Of a stretch of DNA of 64,000 nt, positions 8,439 to 16,484 are shown piece after piece. A model generated the notes under the pieces. That model was not told the origin of the DNA and did not search any database. It saw only the letters and a list, made by a program, of their open reading frames with translations. The DNA comes from Limnohabitans lacus (GTDB lineage Bacteria; Pseudomonadota; Gammaproteobacteria; Burkholderiales; Burkholderiaceae_C), in the NCBI RefSeq assembly GCF_030053395.1, contig NZ_JASGBH010000005.1:165883-229882 (forward strand), in the 5' to 3' direction. Position numbers and translations under genes: made by a program. Within the stretch, counting starts at the first letter, position 1, and every line of letters starts with the position of its first letter.

Positions 8439-9068
8439 TCAGCCCAGGCCTTTTTCGAGCATGGCCACCACTTCTTCAGCGAATTGGGCATAGCTCATGG
8501 AGCCGCCCGGACGCAACCAGGTGAAGGTCCAGTTGATCATGCCCAGCAGCATCATGGTGACCGCCGTTTGGTTGGCGGGGGTCAAGCGCTGCGGGTAGGC
8601 CCGCTTGAGAAAGCGGGTCATAGCGGCCACGATGTCGCGCTGGCGGTTGAGGATCAACTCGCGGGCCGAGACGGGTGCGGCACCCAAGGCAGCATCGGGT
8701 GCGTTGCTCAAGAACTGTGTGTCGTTGAGCAAGGCCGCATGCCGCGTGGCCGAGGTTTCGTACTCTTGCAAAAAGGCGCGCACCAGCTCGTGCAGGGCGG
8801 CGCGGTCGTCCAGGTTTTTGCGCTGGGCGGTGGCCTCGGTCTGCGCGATCAGCCCCAGCAGGCGCTGGGTGTGGCGGTCCAACAAGTCAAAAAGGATGGC
8901 TTCTTTGCTCTCGTAATAGTGGTACAGACGCGCTTTGGAGGTGCCGCAGGCGGCGGCAATCTCATTCATGCTGGCGGCGGGGTAGCTGCTTTGCGCAAAG
9001 CACTGCGCCGCGATGTCGAGGATCGCGTCGCGCTTGATGTCGTGGGAGGCGGATTTAGGGCGGGCCAT
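8439..9068 (-). CDS. TetR/AcrR-family transcriptional regulator
   Basis: 209 aa. The N-terminal helix-turn-helix is clear (AILDIAAQCFAQ then MNEIAAACGTSKARLYHYY, about residues 15-56) with a larger helical ligand-binding C-terminus. It sits between fthC (11 bp upstream) and the MBL-fold gene (downstream), all on the minus strand. TetR proteins of this shape often control acyl-CoA or aromatic catabolism, so PaaR, which would bind the paa operator at 33.3 kb, is conceivable but cannot be shown from sequence. Confidence 0.9.
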   Translation of the reverse strand: MARPKSASHDIKRDAILDIAAQCFAQSSYPAASMNEIAAACGTSKARLYHYYESKEAILFDLLDRHTQRLLGLIAQTEATAQRKNLDDRAALHELVRAFLQEYETSATRHAALLNDTQFLSNAPDAALGAAPVSARELILNRQRDIVAAMTRFLKRAYPQRLTPANQTAVTMMLLGMINWTFTWLRPGGSMSYAQFAEEVVAMLEKGLG

Positions 9069-9079
9069 GGTGTTTCAGT

Positions 9080-9664
9080 TCAAACGGGCCACACAACGCC
9101 GTTGTCGTTCAAGATGGCGTCCAGCGGCTCGTCGTGCGGTTCGGGCTCGAAGTCGTCCACGTAGCCTTGCGTGTAGCCCAGGCCCACGGTGAAGGGCTTG
9201 GGTTGCAAGGTGGCCAAGGTACGGTCGTAAAAGCCGCCGCCATAGCCTAGGCGGTAGCCGCCAATGCCGTAGCCGACACAGGGCACAAACAACAAGGTGG
9301 GCACGATGACTTCGGTGTCTTTGGGTTTGGGGATCCCGTAGGCGTCTTCCTCCATGGGGCAGCCGGGGTACCAGGTGTGGAACGTCAAGGTCTTGTGCTG
9401 TTTGTTGACCACCGGCAGGCCGATGCGGCGGCGCTGGGGCTCGCCGTGCAGCTCGCCGTCTTCTTTCCAGCGGTGCAAAACGGGCAGCGGGTCAAACTCG
9501 CCCTTGATGGGCCAGTAGGCGCCGATCACGGTGTCGGGGCGGTCGAACAGCCAAATGCGCATGACGCGCTGCAAAGCCTCGGCACGCGCCAGGCGGTCGG
9601 GCAGGTTCAATCTTTCTTCGATCAGGGCCTTTCGCAAGGCTTTCTTGGCGTCCGCTTTGTCCAT
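9080..9664 (-). CDS. 5-formyltetrahydrofolate cyclo-ligase
   Basis: 194 aa. Converts 5-formyl-THF to 5,10-methenyl-THF with ATP, in cytoplasmic one-carbon metabolism. The family's C-terminal signature YGIGGYRLGYGGGFYDRTL is present, along with the N-terminal KKALRKALIEER helix. ATG at 9664 (MDKADAKK) is the natural start; a 5-codon extension would overlap the divergent transglycosylase gene. Only 9 bp separate its start codon from that of the + strand gene, so both promoters must lie inside neighbouring coding sequence. Confidence 0.93.
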   Translation of the reverse strand: MDKADAKKALRKALIEERLNLPDRLARAEALQRVMRIWLFDRPDTVIGAYWPIKGEFDPLPVLHRWKEDGELHGEPQRRRIGLPVVNKQHKTLTFHTWYPGCPMEEDAYGIPKPKDTEVIVPTLLFVPCVGYGIGGYRLGYGGGFYDRTLATLQPKPFTVGLGYTQGYVDDFEPEPHDEPLDAILNDNGVVWPV

Positions 9665-9673
9665 AATCAACCC

Positions 9674-11665
9674 ATGCACCTATTCAAGCAACTGACACAG
9701 ATTCTGACATTGGTTGGCGCCTTGGCCGTGACCGGCCTGACCTGTTTTCCTGCGCAAGCGCAAAACAAGGGCGACGAGGCCCTGCTGGAGATGGCTCAGG
9801 CCTTCCGCAAAAACGACAAGGCCCGCCTGAGCGCCTTGCTGCCACAAGCCCGAGGCCATGTGCTCGAGCCCTTGGCTGCCTATTGGGAACTGCGCCCACG
9901 CCTGGACACGGCCTCGGAGTCTGAGATCCGCAATTTCCTGACCACTTACGCAGGAACTTATTACGAAGACCGCCTGCGCACCGACTGGCTGCTGCAATTG
10001 GGCCGCCGCCGCGACTGGGCCACATTCACCGCCGTATACCCGTACTACCGCATGCGCGACGACCGCGAAGTGCGTTGCTACGCGCTGGTGACCGAGGCCA
10101 TCAACAGCAAAGCCAATGTGACCGAAGAAGCCAAGCGGCTTTGGTACTCGTTGCGCGAAGCTGAAGACGGCTGCACTTATGTGGCCGAGCACCTGCACTC
10201 GGGCAAGCAGATCAATGGTGTCGATTTGTGGCGCAAGGCCCGCATTGCCATGGACGCCAACCGCCCGGCACCCGCCAAAGCGGCGGTGGACATCGAGGCT
10301 CCCCGTTTGTCCGAGCAAGTGGCTTTGATCCATGCCGATCCGGCCAAATATTTGGACAAACGCATCATCGCCATTACCCGCAACCGCAAAGAACTGGCGG
10401 TGCTGGCCCTGATCCGCCTGGCCGCCAGCGACCCGGACAAAGCTGCGCAATTGCTGGACCACCGCTGGGAGATCCAGCTGAGTGCCGAGGAACGCAACTG
10501 GACCTGGGCCGTGATTGGCAAACAGGCCGCCCAAAAGCTGCAGGACAACGCCAGCAGCTACTTTGCCAATGTGCGCAAAGACAGCGACCTGAACGATGAC
10601 CTGCTGGGCTGGAAAGTGCGCGCGGCTTTGCGCATGGGCCAATGGAAACAGGTGCTCAGTGCCACACAAGCCATGTCACCCGAAGCCCGCAAGGACCCCA
10701 CCTGGACGTATTGGCAAGCCCGCGCTCTGCTGGCCACGGCTGGCAACGATACCGCGCAAAAACAAGAAGCCCAAAACCTGTTGCGCAGCATCGCCAGTGT
10801 GCGGGGCTTCTACGAACAACTCGCCCTCGAGGAACTGGGCCAAAGCATCACCGTGCCCGATCGCCCTGTGGCTTTGACAGCGCCCGAAAAATCACAGGCC
10901 CAAGCCAACCCCGGCCTGCAAAGGGCCTTGTATGCCATCGGCATCGGCCTGCGGGCCGAGGGCAACCGCGAGTGGAACTACAGCACCAACTTGCACACCC
11001 CCGGCGGCATGAACGACCGCGAGCTGCTGGCTGCGGCCGACTTGGCCTGCCAACGCCAGGTGTGGGACCGCTGCATCAACACCAGCGACCGCACCAAAGA
11101 GGCGATCGATTTTGACCAACGCTTTCCGATGCCCCTGCGCGACATCGTGGTGCGTCGCGCTGGCGAGATCAAACTCGACCCGGCCTATGTGTATGGCCTG
11201 ATCCGCCAAGAAAGCCGCTTCATCATGGATGCCCGATCGCATGTGGGCGCCTCGGGCCTGATGCAAGTGATGCCGGCCACCGCCAAATGGACCGCCAAAA
11301 AGATCGGCCTGACCAGCTTCACACCCGACCAGATCACCGACAAGGAAGTCAACGTGGCCATTGGCACCGGCTACCTCAAGCTGGTGCTCGACGACTTCGA
11401 AGGCTCCATGGCCTTGGCGGCCGCTGCTTACAACGCTGGCCCCAGCCGTTCGCGCAATTGGCGCAACGGCCCCGTGCTGGAAGCGGCCATCTGGGCCGAG
11501 AACGTGCCGTTTCAAGAGACACGTGACTATGTGAAGAAAGTGCTGTCCAACACCACCAACTACGCGGCGATCCTGACGCGCCAGCCTCAGTCGCTCAAAA
11601 GCCGTCTGGGGCAAGTGGGCCCGCGCAACAAAGCTTTGGTCGAAGTCAACACCGATTTGCCATGA
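9674..11665 (+). CDS. Soluble-type lytic murein transglycosylase (Slt family)
   Basis: 663 aa. Cleaves peptidoglycan glycan strands to 1,6-anhydro-muropeptides in the periplasm. Signal peptide 1-30 (cleavage near PAQAQ), then a long alpha-superhelical region typical of Slt70, then the goose-lysozyme-like domain with catalytic Glu at about 513 in RQESRF, followed by SHVGASGLMQVMPATAKW and AAYNAGPSRSRNW. ATG at 9674 was chosen by the signal peptide. CATAAT lies 6 nt upstream with no Shine-Dalgarno, so the mRNA may be leaderless. The resulting anhydro-sugars feed AnmK, also encoded in this window (29.6 kb). Confidence 0.93.
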   Translation: MHLFKQLTQILTLVGALAVTGLTCFPAQAQNKGDEALLEMAQAFRKNDKARLSALLPQARGHVLEPLAAYWELRPRLDTASESEIRNFLTTYAGTYYEDRLRTDWLLQLGRRRDWATFTAVYPYYRMRDDREVRCYALVTEAINSKANVTEEAKRLWYSLREAEDGCTYVAEHLHSGKQINGVDLWRKARIAMDANRPAPAKAAVDIEAPRLSEQVALIHADPAKYLDKRIIAITRNRKELAVLALIRLAASDPDKAAQLLDHRWEIQLSAEERNWTWAVIGKQAAQKLQDNASSYFANVRKDSDLNDDLLGWKVRAALRMGQWKQVLSATQAMSPEARKDPTWTYWQARALLATAGNDTAQKQEAQNLLRSIASVRGFYEQLALEELGQSITVPDRPVALTAPEKSQAQANPGLQRALYAIGIGLRAEGNREWNYSTNLHTPGGMNDRELLAAADLACQRQVWDRCINTSDRTKEAIDFDQRFPMPLRDIVVRRAGEIKLDPAYVYGLIRQESRFIMDARSHVGASGLMQVMPATAKWTAKKIGLTSFTPDQITDKEVNVAIGTGYLKLVLDDFEGSMALAAAAYNAGPSRSRNWRNGPVLEAAIWAENVPFQETRDYVKKVLSNTTNYAAILTRQPQSLKSRLGQVGPRNKALVEVNTDLP

Positions 11666-11698
11666 CGGTCTGACGCAGAAAAACACAGGGAGGAAAAA

Positions 11699-12382
11699 AT
11701 GATCCAGCTTTACATCGGCAACAAAAACTATTCATCGTGGTCCATGCGCCCCTGGGTGCTGCTGCGCCAAGCGGGCATTGATTTCGCAGAAGTCTTTGTT
11801 CGCTTCGACGGCTTTGGGTCGACATCGCAGTTCAAAGCAGCGCTCAAGGACATCAACCCCGTGGGCAAGGTGCCCGTGCTGGTGCACGACGGCCTGGCGG
11901 TGTGGGACACCCTGGCCATCGCGGAATATGTGGCCGAGCAGTTTCCCGAAAAGCAGCTGTGGCCACAAGACCGCGCCGCCCGTGCACGGGCCCGCAGCAT
12001 CTGCGCCGAAATGCACAGCGGCTTTACGGGCCTGCGCAGCGCCTGCCCTATGAACATCGAGGCCCAGCTGCCCGATGTGGGCGCACTGGCACTGCGCGAC
12101 AAGCCCGCGGTGCGCGCCGATCTGGAGCGCATCTGCAGCCTGTGGAGCGGCCTGCTCCAGGAACACGGTGGCCCGATGCTGTTTGGCCACTTCACCGTGG
12201 CCGATGCCTACTTTGCCCCAGTGGTGATGCGCCTGAAAACCTATGCTCTGCCGGTGCCCACCGATGTGGCCGCCTACATGGCGCGCGTGTGCGCCCTGCC
12301 CGGCGTGAAAGCCTGGATCGACGGCGCTTTGGCCGAACAAGATTTCATCGACTTTGAAGAGCCTTTCCGGCTCCAGCGCTAA
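11699..12382 (+). CDS. Glutathione S-transferase
   Basis: 227 aa. N-terminal thioredoxin-like glutathione-binding domain (LYIGNKNYSSWSMRPWVLL, with SSWS as the likely catalytic Ser segment, and VPVLVHDGLAVWDTLAIAEY) and an all-helical C-terminal domain. A strong GGGAGG lies upstream of the ATG. It is followed after 4 bp by cca, so the two are probably cotranscribed. The substrate cannot be predicted. Confidence 0.92.
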   Translation: MIQLYIGNKNYSSWSMRPWVLLRQAGIDFAEVFVRFDGFGSTSQFKAALKDINPVGKVPVLVHDGLAVWDTLAIAEYVAEQFPEKQLWPQDRAARARARSICAEMHSGFTGLRSACPMNIEAQLPDVGALALRDKPAVRADLERICSLWSGLLQEHGGPMLFGHFTVADAYFAPVVMRLKTYALPVPTDVAAYMARVCALPGVKAWIDGALAEQDFIDFEEPFRLQR

Positions 12383-12386
12383 GGCC

Positions 12387-13640
12387 ATGAAAACCTACGC
12401 CGTCGGGGGAGCTGTGCGCGATGCCTTGCTGGGCTTGGCCGTGCAGGACCGCGACTGGGTGGTGGTGGGCAGCACGCCCGAGGCGATGGCGGCTTTGGGA
12501 TACGCGCCGGTGGGCAAAGACTTTCCGGTGTTTTTGCACCCCCAAACCCGCGAGGAATACGCCCTGGCCCGCACCGAGCGCAAGACGGCCCGTGGCTACA
12601 AAGGCTTTGCGGTGCAGGCCGACCCCAGCGTGACGCTCGAAGAAGACCTGGCCCGGCGCGACCTCACCGTGAACGCCATGGCCGTGATCGAGGCCCTGGC
12701 GCACGAGCCCCCCAGTGCCTGGACGGGCCAGATCGAGGATCCTTTTCATGGGCAACGCGATTTGCAAGCCAAGGTGCTGCGGCATGTGACCGGCGCTTTT
12801 GCCGAAGACCCGGTGCGCATTTTGCGGCTGGCGCGGTTTGCCGCGCGGTTTGCAGACTTTTCTGTCGCCGATGAAACCATGGCGCTGATGCGCCAGATGG
12901 TCGAGGACGGTGAAGTGGACCATCTGGTGCCCGAGCGCGTCTGGCAGGAACTGGCCAAGGGGCTGATGAGTGAGAAGCCCTCGCGCATGTTCGAGGTGCT
13001 GCGCGCATGCGGCGCGCTCAAAGTCCTGCTGCCCGAACTGGACCGTCTTTGGGGTGTGCCCCAACGCGCCGAACACCACCCCGAGGTGGACACCGGCGTG
13101 CACATGATGCTGGTGATGGACATGGCCGCGCAATTGAACGCCCCGCTGGCCGTGCGCGTGGCTTGCCTGCTGCACGACTTGGGCAAAGGGACCACGCCCG
13201 CCGACGTGCTGCCGCGCCACATTGGGCACGAGGGCCGCAGTGTGAAGCTTTTGCTCAAAGTGTGTGATCGCCTGCGGGTGCCCAGCGACTGCAAAGAGCT
13301 GGCTGAGGTGGTGGCGCGTGAACACGGCAACATCCACCGCAGCGACGATTTGAATGCCGAAGCCCTGATGCGCCTGTTGGAGCGCTGCGACGCCATCCGC
13401 CAGCCCGAGCGCTTTGCGCGGGTGCTGCAAGCGTGTGAATGCGATGCGCGGGGGCGACTGGGGTTTGCCGATGCGGCTTATTCACAAGCAAGCAGGCTGT
13501 TGAAGGCCCAACAAGCAGCCCTGTCGATCGAGACGGCCCCCATTGCCCAAGCGGCCGCGCAAGCAGGCCTCAAGGGCCCGCAAATTGGCGATCGCATCAC
13601 CCAAGCGCGGGTTCAAGCCATCCGAAACCTGTATCCGTAG
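12387..13640 (+). CDS. cca: Multifunctional CCA tRNA nucleotidyltransferase with HD domain
   Basis: 417 aa. Adds or repairs the 3'-CCA of tRNA. The class II nucleotidyltransferase head is at the N-terminus (YAVGGAVRDALLG, then the DRDW carboxylate pair and RRDLTVNAMA), and an HD phosphohydrolase domain follows (LLHDLGKG near residue 264), matching the long bifunctional proteobacterial form. The start is 4 bp after the GST stop. The TAG stop is embedded in a short REP-like palindrome (13636-13661). Confidence 0.95.
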   Translation: MKTYAVGGAVRDALLGLAVQDRDWVVVGSTPEAMAALGYAPVGKDFPVFLHPQTREEYALARTERKTARGYKGFAVQADPSVTLEEDLARRDLTVNAMAVIEALAHEPPSAWTGQIEDPFHGQRDLQAKVLRHVTGAFAEDPVRILRLARFAARFADFSVADETMALMRQMVEDGEVDHLVPERVWQELAKGLMSEKPSRMFEVLRACGALKVLLPELDRLWGVPQRAEHHPEVDTGVHMMLVMDMAAQLNAPLAVRVACLLHDLGKGTTPADVLPRHIGHEGRSVKLLLKVCDRLRVPSDCKELAEVVAREHGNIHRSDDLNAEALMRLLERCDAIRQPERFARVLQACECDARGRLGFADAAYSQASRLLKAQQAALSIETAPIAQAAAQAGLKGPQIGDRITQARVQAIRNLYP

Positions 13641-13661
13641 GTCGGCCCTCAGGCCCGACCA
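13636..13661 (+). repeat. REP-like palindrome, family 2, copy 1
   Basis: Core GTAGGTCGG-CCCTCAGG-CCCGAC, an imperfect hairpin that includes the cca stop codon TAG (13638-13640). Related copies are at about 46.24, 51.18-51.24 and 62.47 kb. It lies between the convergent genes cca and trxC and may serve as a weak terminator. Confidence 0.75.
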
Positions 13662-13668
13662 GGGTCAC

Positions 13669-14115
13669 TCACAAGTGCGAACGCGCCCACTGGGCGATGT
13701 CGGCTGCCGAGCGGAAGGCACCGGCTTGGCGGGCGATTTCTTTGCCGCCGACAAACAGCGCCAGCGTGGGGATGCTGCGGATGTTGAAGCGGGCGGCGAT
13801 GGCTTGGGCCTCTTCGGTGTTGAGTTTGGCCAGGCGCATTTGCGGCTCCAGCATCTGCGCCGCTTGCTCGAAAGCCGGGGCCATCATGCGACAGGGGCCG
13901 CACCAAGGGGCCCAAAAGTCCACCAGCACGGGCAAGTGGTTGCGCCCGATGTGACGGTCAAAAGAGTCAGAGTCCAGCGCCAGCGGATGGCCATCAAACA
14001 GGGTTTTGTGGCATTGCCCGCAGTCGGGGCGGCTGTGCATATCGGCCACACGCACCCGGTTGGTGGTGTGGCAATGCGGACAAACAATGTGCAAGGCCTC
14101 GGCGGATACGGTCAT
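13669..14115 (-). CDS. trxC: Thioredoxin 2 (zinc-binding thioredoxin)
   Basis: 148 aa. Cytoplasmic thiol-disulfide reductase induced by oxidative stress in related bacteria. An N-terminal zinc ribbon carries C12/C15 (CPHC) and C32/C35 (CGQC); the thioredoxin fold follows with active site WCGPC (C72, C75). ATG at 14115 has AGGAG upstream. The extra N-terminal zinc domain separates it from ordinary TrxA. Confidence 0.95.
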   Translation of the reverse strand: MTVSAEALHIVCPHCHTTNRVRVADMHSRPDCGQCHKTLFDGHPLALDSDSFDRHIGRNHLPVLVDFWAPWCGPCRMMAPAFEQAAQMLEPQMRLAKLNTEEAQAIAARFNIRSIPTLALFVGGKEIARQAGAFRSAADIAQWARSHL

Positions 14116-14205
14116 GAGATAACTCCTGTGTTCAAGAACACGTGGGGGTCATGGCCAGCGCTTCAAGAGCTCTTGCAAAAGGACGGCAAGGGCCGCCCGG
14201 CAACC

Positions 14206-14460
14206 TCAGCGGGGGGTGCGTGGGGTCATGGGGGGGCGACCGGCCAGGTGGCGGAAGCTGATGCGGCCTTTGCTCAGGTCGTAAGGCGACAGCTCCAAGG
14301 TCACGCGGTCACCGGCCAGGATACGGATGTGGTTCTTGCGCATCTTGCCGGCCGAGTAGGCGATCAGCTGGTGGCCGTTGTCCAAGGTCACGCGAAAACG
14401 CGTGTCGGGCAACACTTCGTTGACCACGCCCATCAATTCAATCAGTTCTTCTTTAGCCAT
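14206..14460 (-). CDS. infA: Translation initiation factor IF-1, second-type paralogue
   Basis: 84 aa. An OB-fold protein binding the 30S A-site region during initiation. The S1-like core is clear ([32 protein letters not shown], then [14 protein letters not shown]). ATG at 14460 ([11 protein letters not shown]) follows a GAGAGAA ribosome site. Sequence features (MAKEELIEL start, basic C-terminal extension PPMTPRTPR) resemble the stand-alone InfA2 of Burkholderiales rather than the copy in the ribosomal spc operon, so a second infA elsewhere is expected. A small unknown gene ends 10 bp upstream. Confidence 0.93.
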   Translation of the reverse strand: MAKEELIELMGVVNEVLPDTRFRVTLDNGHQLIAYSAGKMRKNHIRILAGDRVTLELSPYDLSKGRISFRHLAGRPPMTPRTPR

Positions 14461-14470
14461 GAGTTCTCTC

Positions 14471-14722
14471 TCAAAACAAAATGAGGTTGGACGTCTGACG
14501 TTGCACCCAAAGCACACCCTCGTCGAGGGCGTACTGGCTGGCAGCGGCAGGCGTTGCAAATTCGGGCACAAACCGCATCACGCGGTCGGTGCTGGCGCTT
14601 CCGCGGCCACTGGCCACAGACACTTGCGCGCCAAAAGCCCCGTTGGGCAGCGCCCGGGAGCAAGGTTGGATTCGGTACTTGCCCATCGAGATGGACTTGT
14701 GCAAACAATGGTGAATCGACAT
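14471..14722 (-). CDS. Small unknown protein upstream of infA
   Basis: 83 aa, not recognised. It is a compact basic protein with a distinctive central stretch, [14 protein letters not shown], and a C-terminal [11 protein letters not shown] helix. Its stop is 10 bp before the infA start, so the two may be cotranscribed. The start is uncertain: ATG at 14722 or MGKYRIQP at 14686; neither has a good ribosome site. Codon use looks normal and the conserved-looking motif favours a real gene. Confidence 0.65.
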   Translation of the reverse strand: MSIHHCLHKSISMGKYRIQPCSRALPNGAFGAQVSVASGRGSASTDRVMRFVPEFATPAAASQYALDEGVLWVQRQTSNLILF

Positions 14723-15055
14723 GGATTTTATCTAATGGAGGTCGGCCCGCTTTTCCTGCCTCTTCGGGGCGGTCTTGTGGGCTGGGGTTTGGCACGTCCT
14801 GCTGCCAAATGCGCCTCCGATCAATCCACGCGGTGTGGACCACAGTGCACCGTGCAGAGGTGCATCAAAAGGAAGCAAAAAATCGTCTGGGCCCAGCTTT
14901 GAAAAGCATGGCGGGCGATGTGCACAGTGGAGGACAAGACTGGCATCCCTCTGCCGGGATGCGCTATCGGCTCGCGAAGAGCTAGATGGGCATAAGTCGC
15001 CAATGGCGTGACGCACTGTAACACGTTCAGGCTTGCAGCGTTTGTGCGCACCCAC
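14723..15055. other. 333-bp intergenic region with clustered hairpins
   Basis: No convincing gene; short frames on both strands do not look like protein. The part from 14924 to 15019 contains three perfect small hairpins: GCATCCC/GGGATGC (14943-14962), GCTC/GAGC with a GCGAA loop (14970-14982) and CGCC/GGCG (14998-15008). They are enclosed by a 6-bp ACAGTG/CACTGT pairing (14924-14929 with 15014-15019). This could be a structured RNA or a leader for the small gene and infA, or chance folding in GC-rich DNA. Confidence 0.4.
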
Positions 15056-15250
15056 TCACAGCCACTTGGCAATCGCAGCGGCCAGCATGCTCAGCAGCAA
15101 GGTGCTGGTGATCGGGATGAACCACTCGCGCCCGAACAGGCGGAAACGCAAGTCCCCCGGCAGGCGACCAAAGCCCAGCTTTTGCAGCCAGGGCTGCAAA
15201 CCACTGAAGATGATCAGGGCCAGCAATACGACGATGAGCCAACGGAACAT
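15056..15250 (-). CDS. DUF2905 small membrane protein
   Basis: 64 aa with two hydrophobic segments (about 3-18 and 45-60) joined by a conserved polar stretch, GFGRLPGDLRFRLFGREWF, typical of DUF2905 inner-membrane proteins of unknown function. It follows the MidA-like methyltransferase by 18 bp on the same strand and is probably cotranscribed with it. Confidence 0.88.
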   Translation of the reverse strand: MFRWLIVVLLALIIFSGLQPWLQKLGFGRLPGDLRFRLFGREWFIPITSTLLLSMLAAAIAKWL

Positions 15251-15268
15251 GGGCGGCCTTGAAACGGT

Positions 15269-16366
15269 TTACAGCCGGTGCGAGCGGTCACCCCGCTCAA
15301 AGCCCTGGGCCATCCAGGCGTCCGAAGTGGCCAGGCCGACCACCTTGAACAGCTCACCCATCTCGTGCTCGTTGACCAGGCGTTGGGCCTGGCTGCGCTC
15401 GGCCAGAGAAGCCTCGGCCATGCGTTCGGCAAGCCCTAGGTTCAACAAGAACCAAGCTTGGCTGGTGTAGCCCAGCACGTGCAGCCCGGCATTCTGTGCG
15501 GCCAGCGCCACGCCGGTGAAATTGACGTGGGCGGTGATGTCTTTTTGGCCCACGGCCACCAGCGGATCGGCATCGGCCTGGTGCAGCTGGTGGCACATGA
15601 CGGTGCCCATGTGGCGTTGCGGGTGAAAGTATTCACCCTCCGGGAAACCGTAGTCCAGGAAAAAAGCCGCGCCGCCACGGCCCGCTTTGAGCCGTTCGGC
15701 CAAGCTGGCGATGAAGGCCTCGCCTTGTGGGTGGATTTCGGTCAGGTAGTCGTGCTCGCCCTCGATGGCCATTGGCGGGCGCAAGTCGGTGGGCCGGTCT
15801 TCCCAAGCGAAAGCATCGCCTGCGCTGACCACACCCCGCTCATGCCAAACCCCGCCTGTGCGCTGCAAGAGCTGCACCGGCATGGCGTCGAGCACCTCGT
15901 TGCCCACCACCACGCCCTCGATGGCCTCAGGCCAGACGTCCAGCCAGCGGACTTTGTGGGCGTGTGCCGCCAAGGTATCGGCCTGGCGAGCGCGCAAGGT
16001 GCCCGACAGATCGATGATGGTGTAGCGCGTCACGGCATCGCCCAGGCTGTCCAGCAGCTGCAAGGCCAAGGCGCCAGTGCCAGCACCAAACTCCCAAACC
16101 TCGTGCGTGCCGGTGGCTTGCAAGGCCTGTTTGACCTGCACCGCCAGGGTGTGGCCAAACATGGGGGTCAAACCGGGCGCGGTCACGAAATCGCTGCCTG
16201 ACGAAGGCATGGCGCCGAACTTTTGCAGGGCGTTGGTGTAGTAGCCCAGACCCGGCTCGTACAGCGCCATGGCCATGAAACGGTCAAAACCGATCCAACC
16301 GCCCGCTTGCGCGATGGCTTGGTGGATGCGTAGGTTCAATTCAGAGGAGGTGTTGGGCGTCGTCAC
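15269..16366 (-). CDS. MidA/NDUFAF7-type SAM-dependent methyltransferase
   Basis: 365 aa. COG1565 family: the mitochondrial homologue dimethylates an arginine of a complex I subunit; the bacterial substrate is unknown. The N-terminal motif YYTNALQKFGAMPSSGSDFVTAP and SAM-binding WEFGAGTGALALQLL are characteristic, with VVGNEVLDAMPVQLL after. No ATG fits: a TTG at 16384 or GTG at 16366 are possible. GTG 16366 is preferred because a -10-like GACAAT lies exactly 6 nt before it, as for several other genes here. Confidence 0.88.
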   Translation of the reverse strand: MTTPNTSSELNLRIHQAIAQAGGWIGFDRFMAMALYEPGLGYYTNALQKFGAMPSSGSDFVTAPGLTPMFGHTLAVQVKQALQATGTHEVWEFGAGTGALALQLLDSLGDAVTRYTIIDLSGTLRARQADTLAAHAHKVRWLDVWPEAIEGVVVGNEVLDAMPVQLLQRTGGVWHERGVVSAGDAFAWEDRPTDLRPPMAIEGEHDYLTEIHPQGEAFIASLAERLKAGRGGAAFFLDYGFPEGEYFHPQRHMGTVMCHQLHQADADPLVAVGQKDITAHVNFTGVALAAQNAGLHVLGYTSQAWFLLNLGLAERMAEASLAERSQAQRLVNEHEMGELFKVVGLATSDAWMAQGFERGDRSHRL

Positions 16367-16484
16367 ACTGCGATTGTCGCCCAAGCCGCGCGGGGTCTTG
16401 GGTGCGGGCCCGCCCTGGATGGGGCGGCTTGCCCGATAATTCAGGGCTTACCACCTCTCACCCACGGGGCTTTGCCCGCACGAC

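Noticed and set aside
14881..15020. Possible 6S, 4.5S or RNase P RNA
   Set aside because: None of the conserved sequence blocks of these RNAs could be found; kept only as a structured region.
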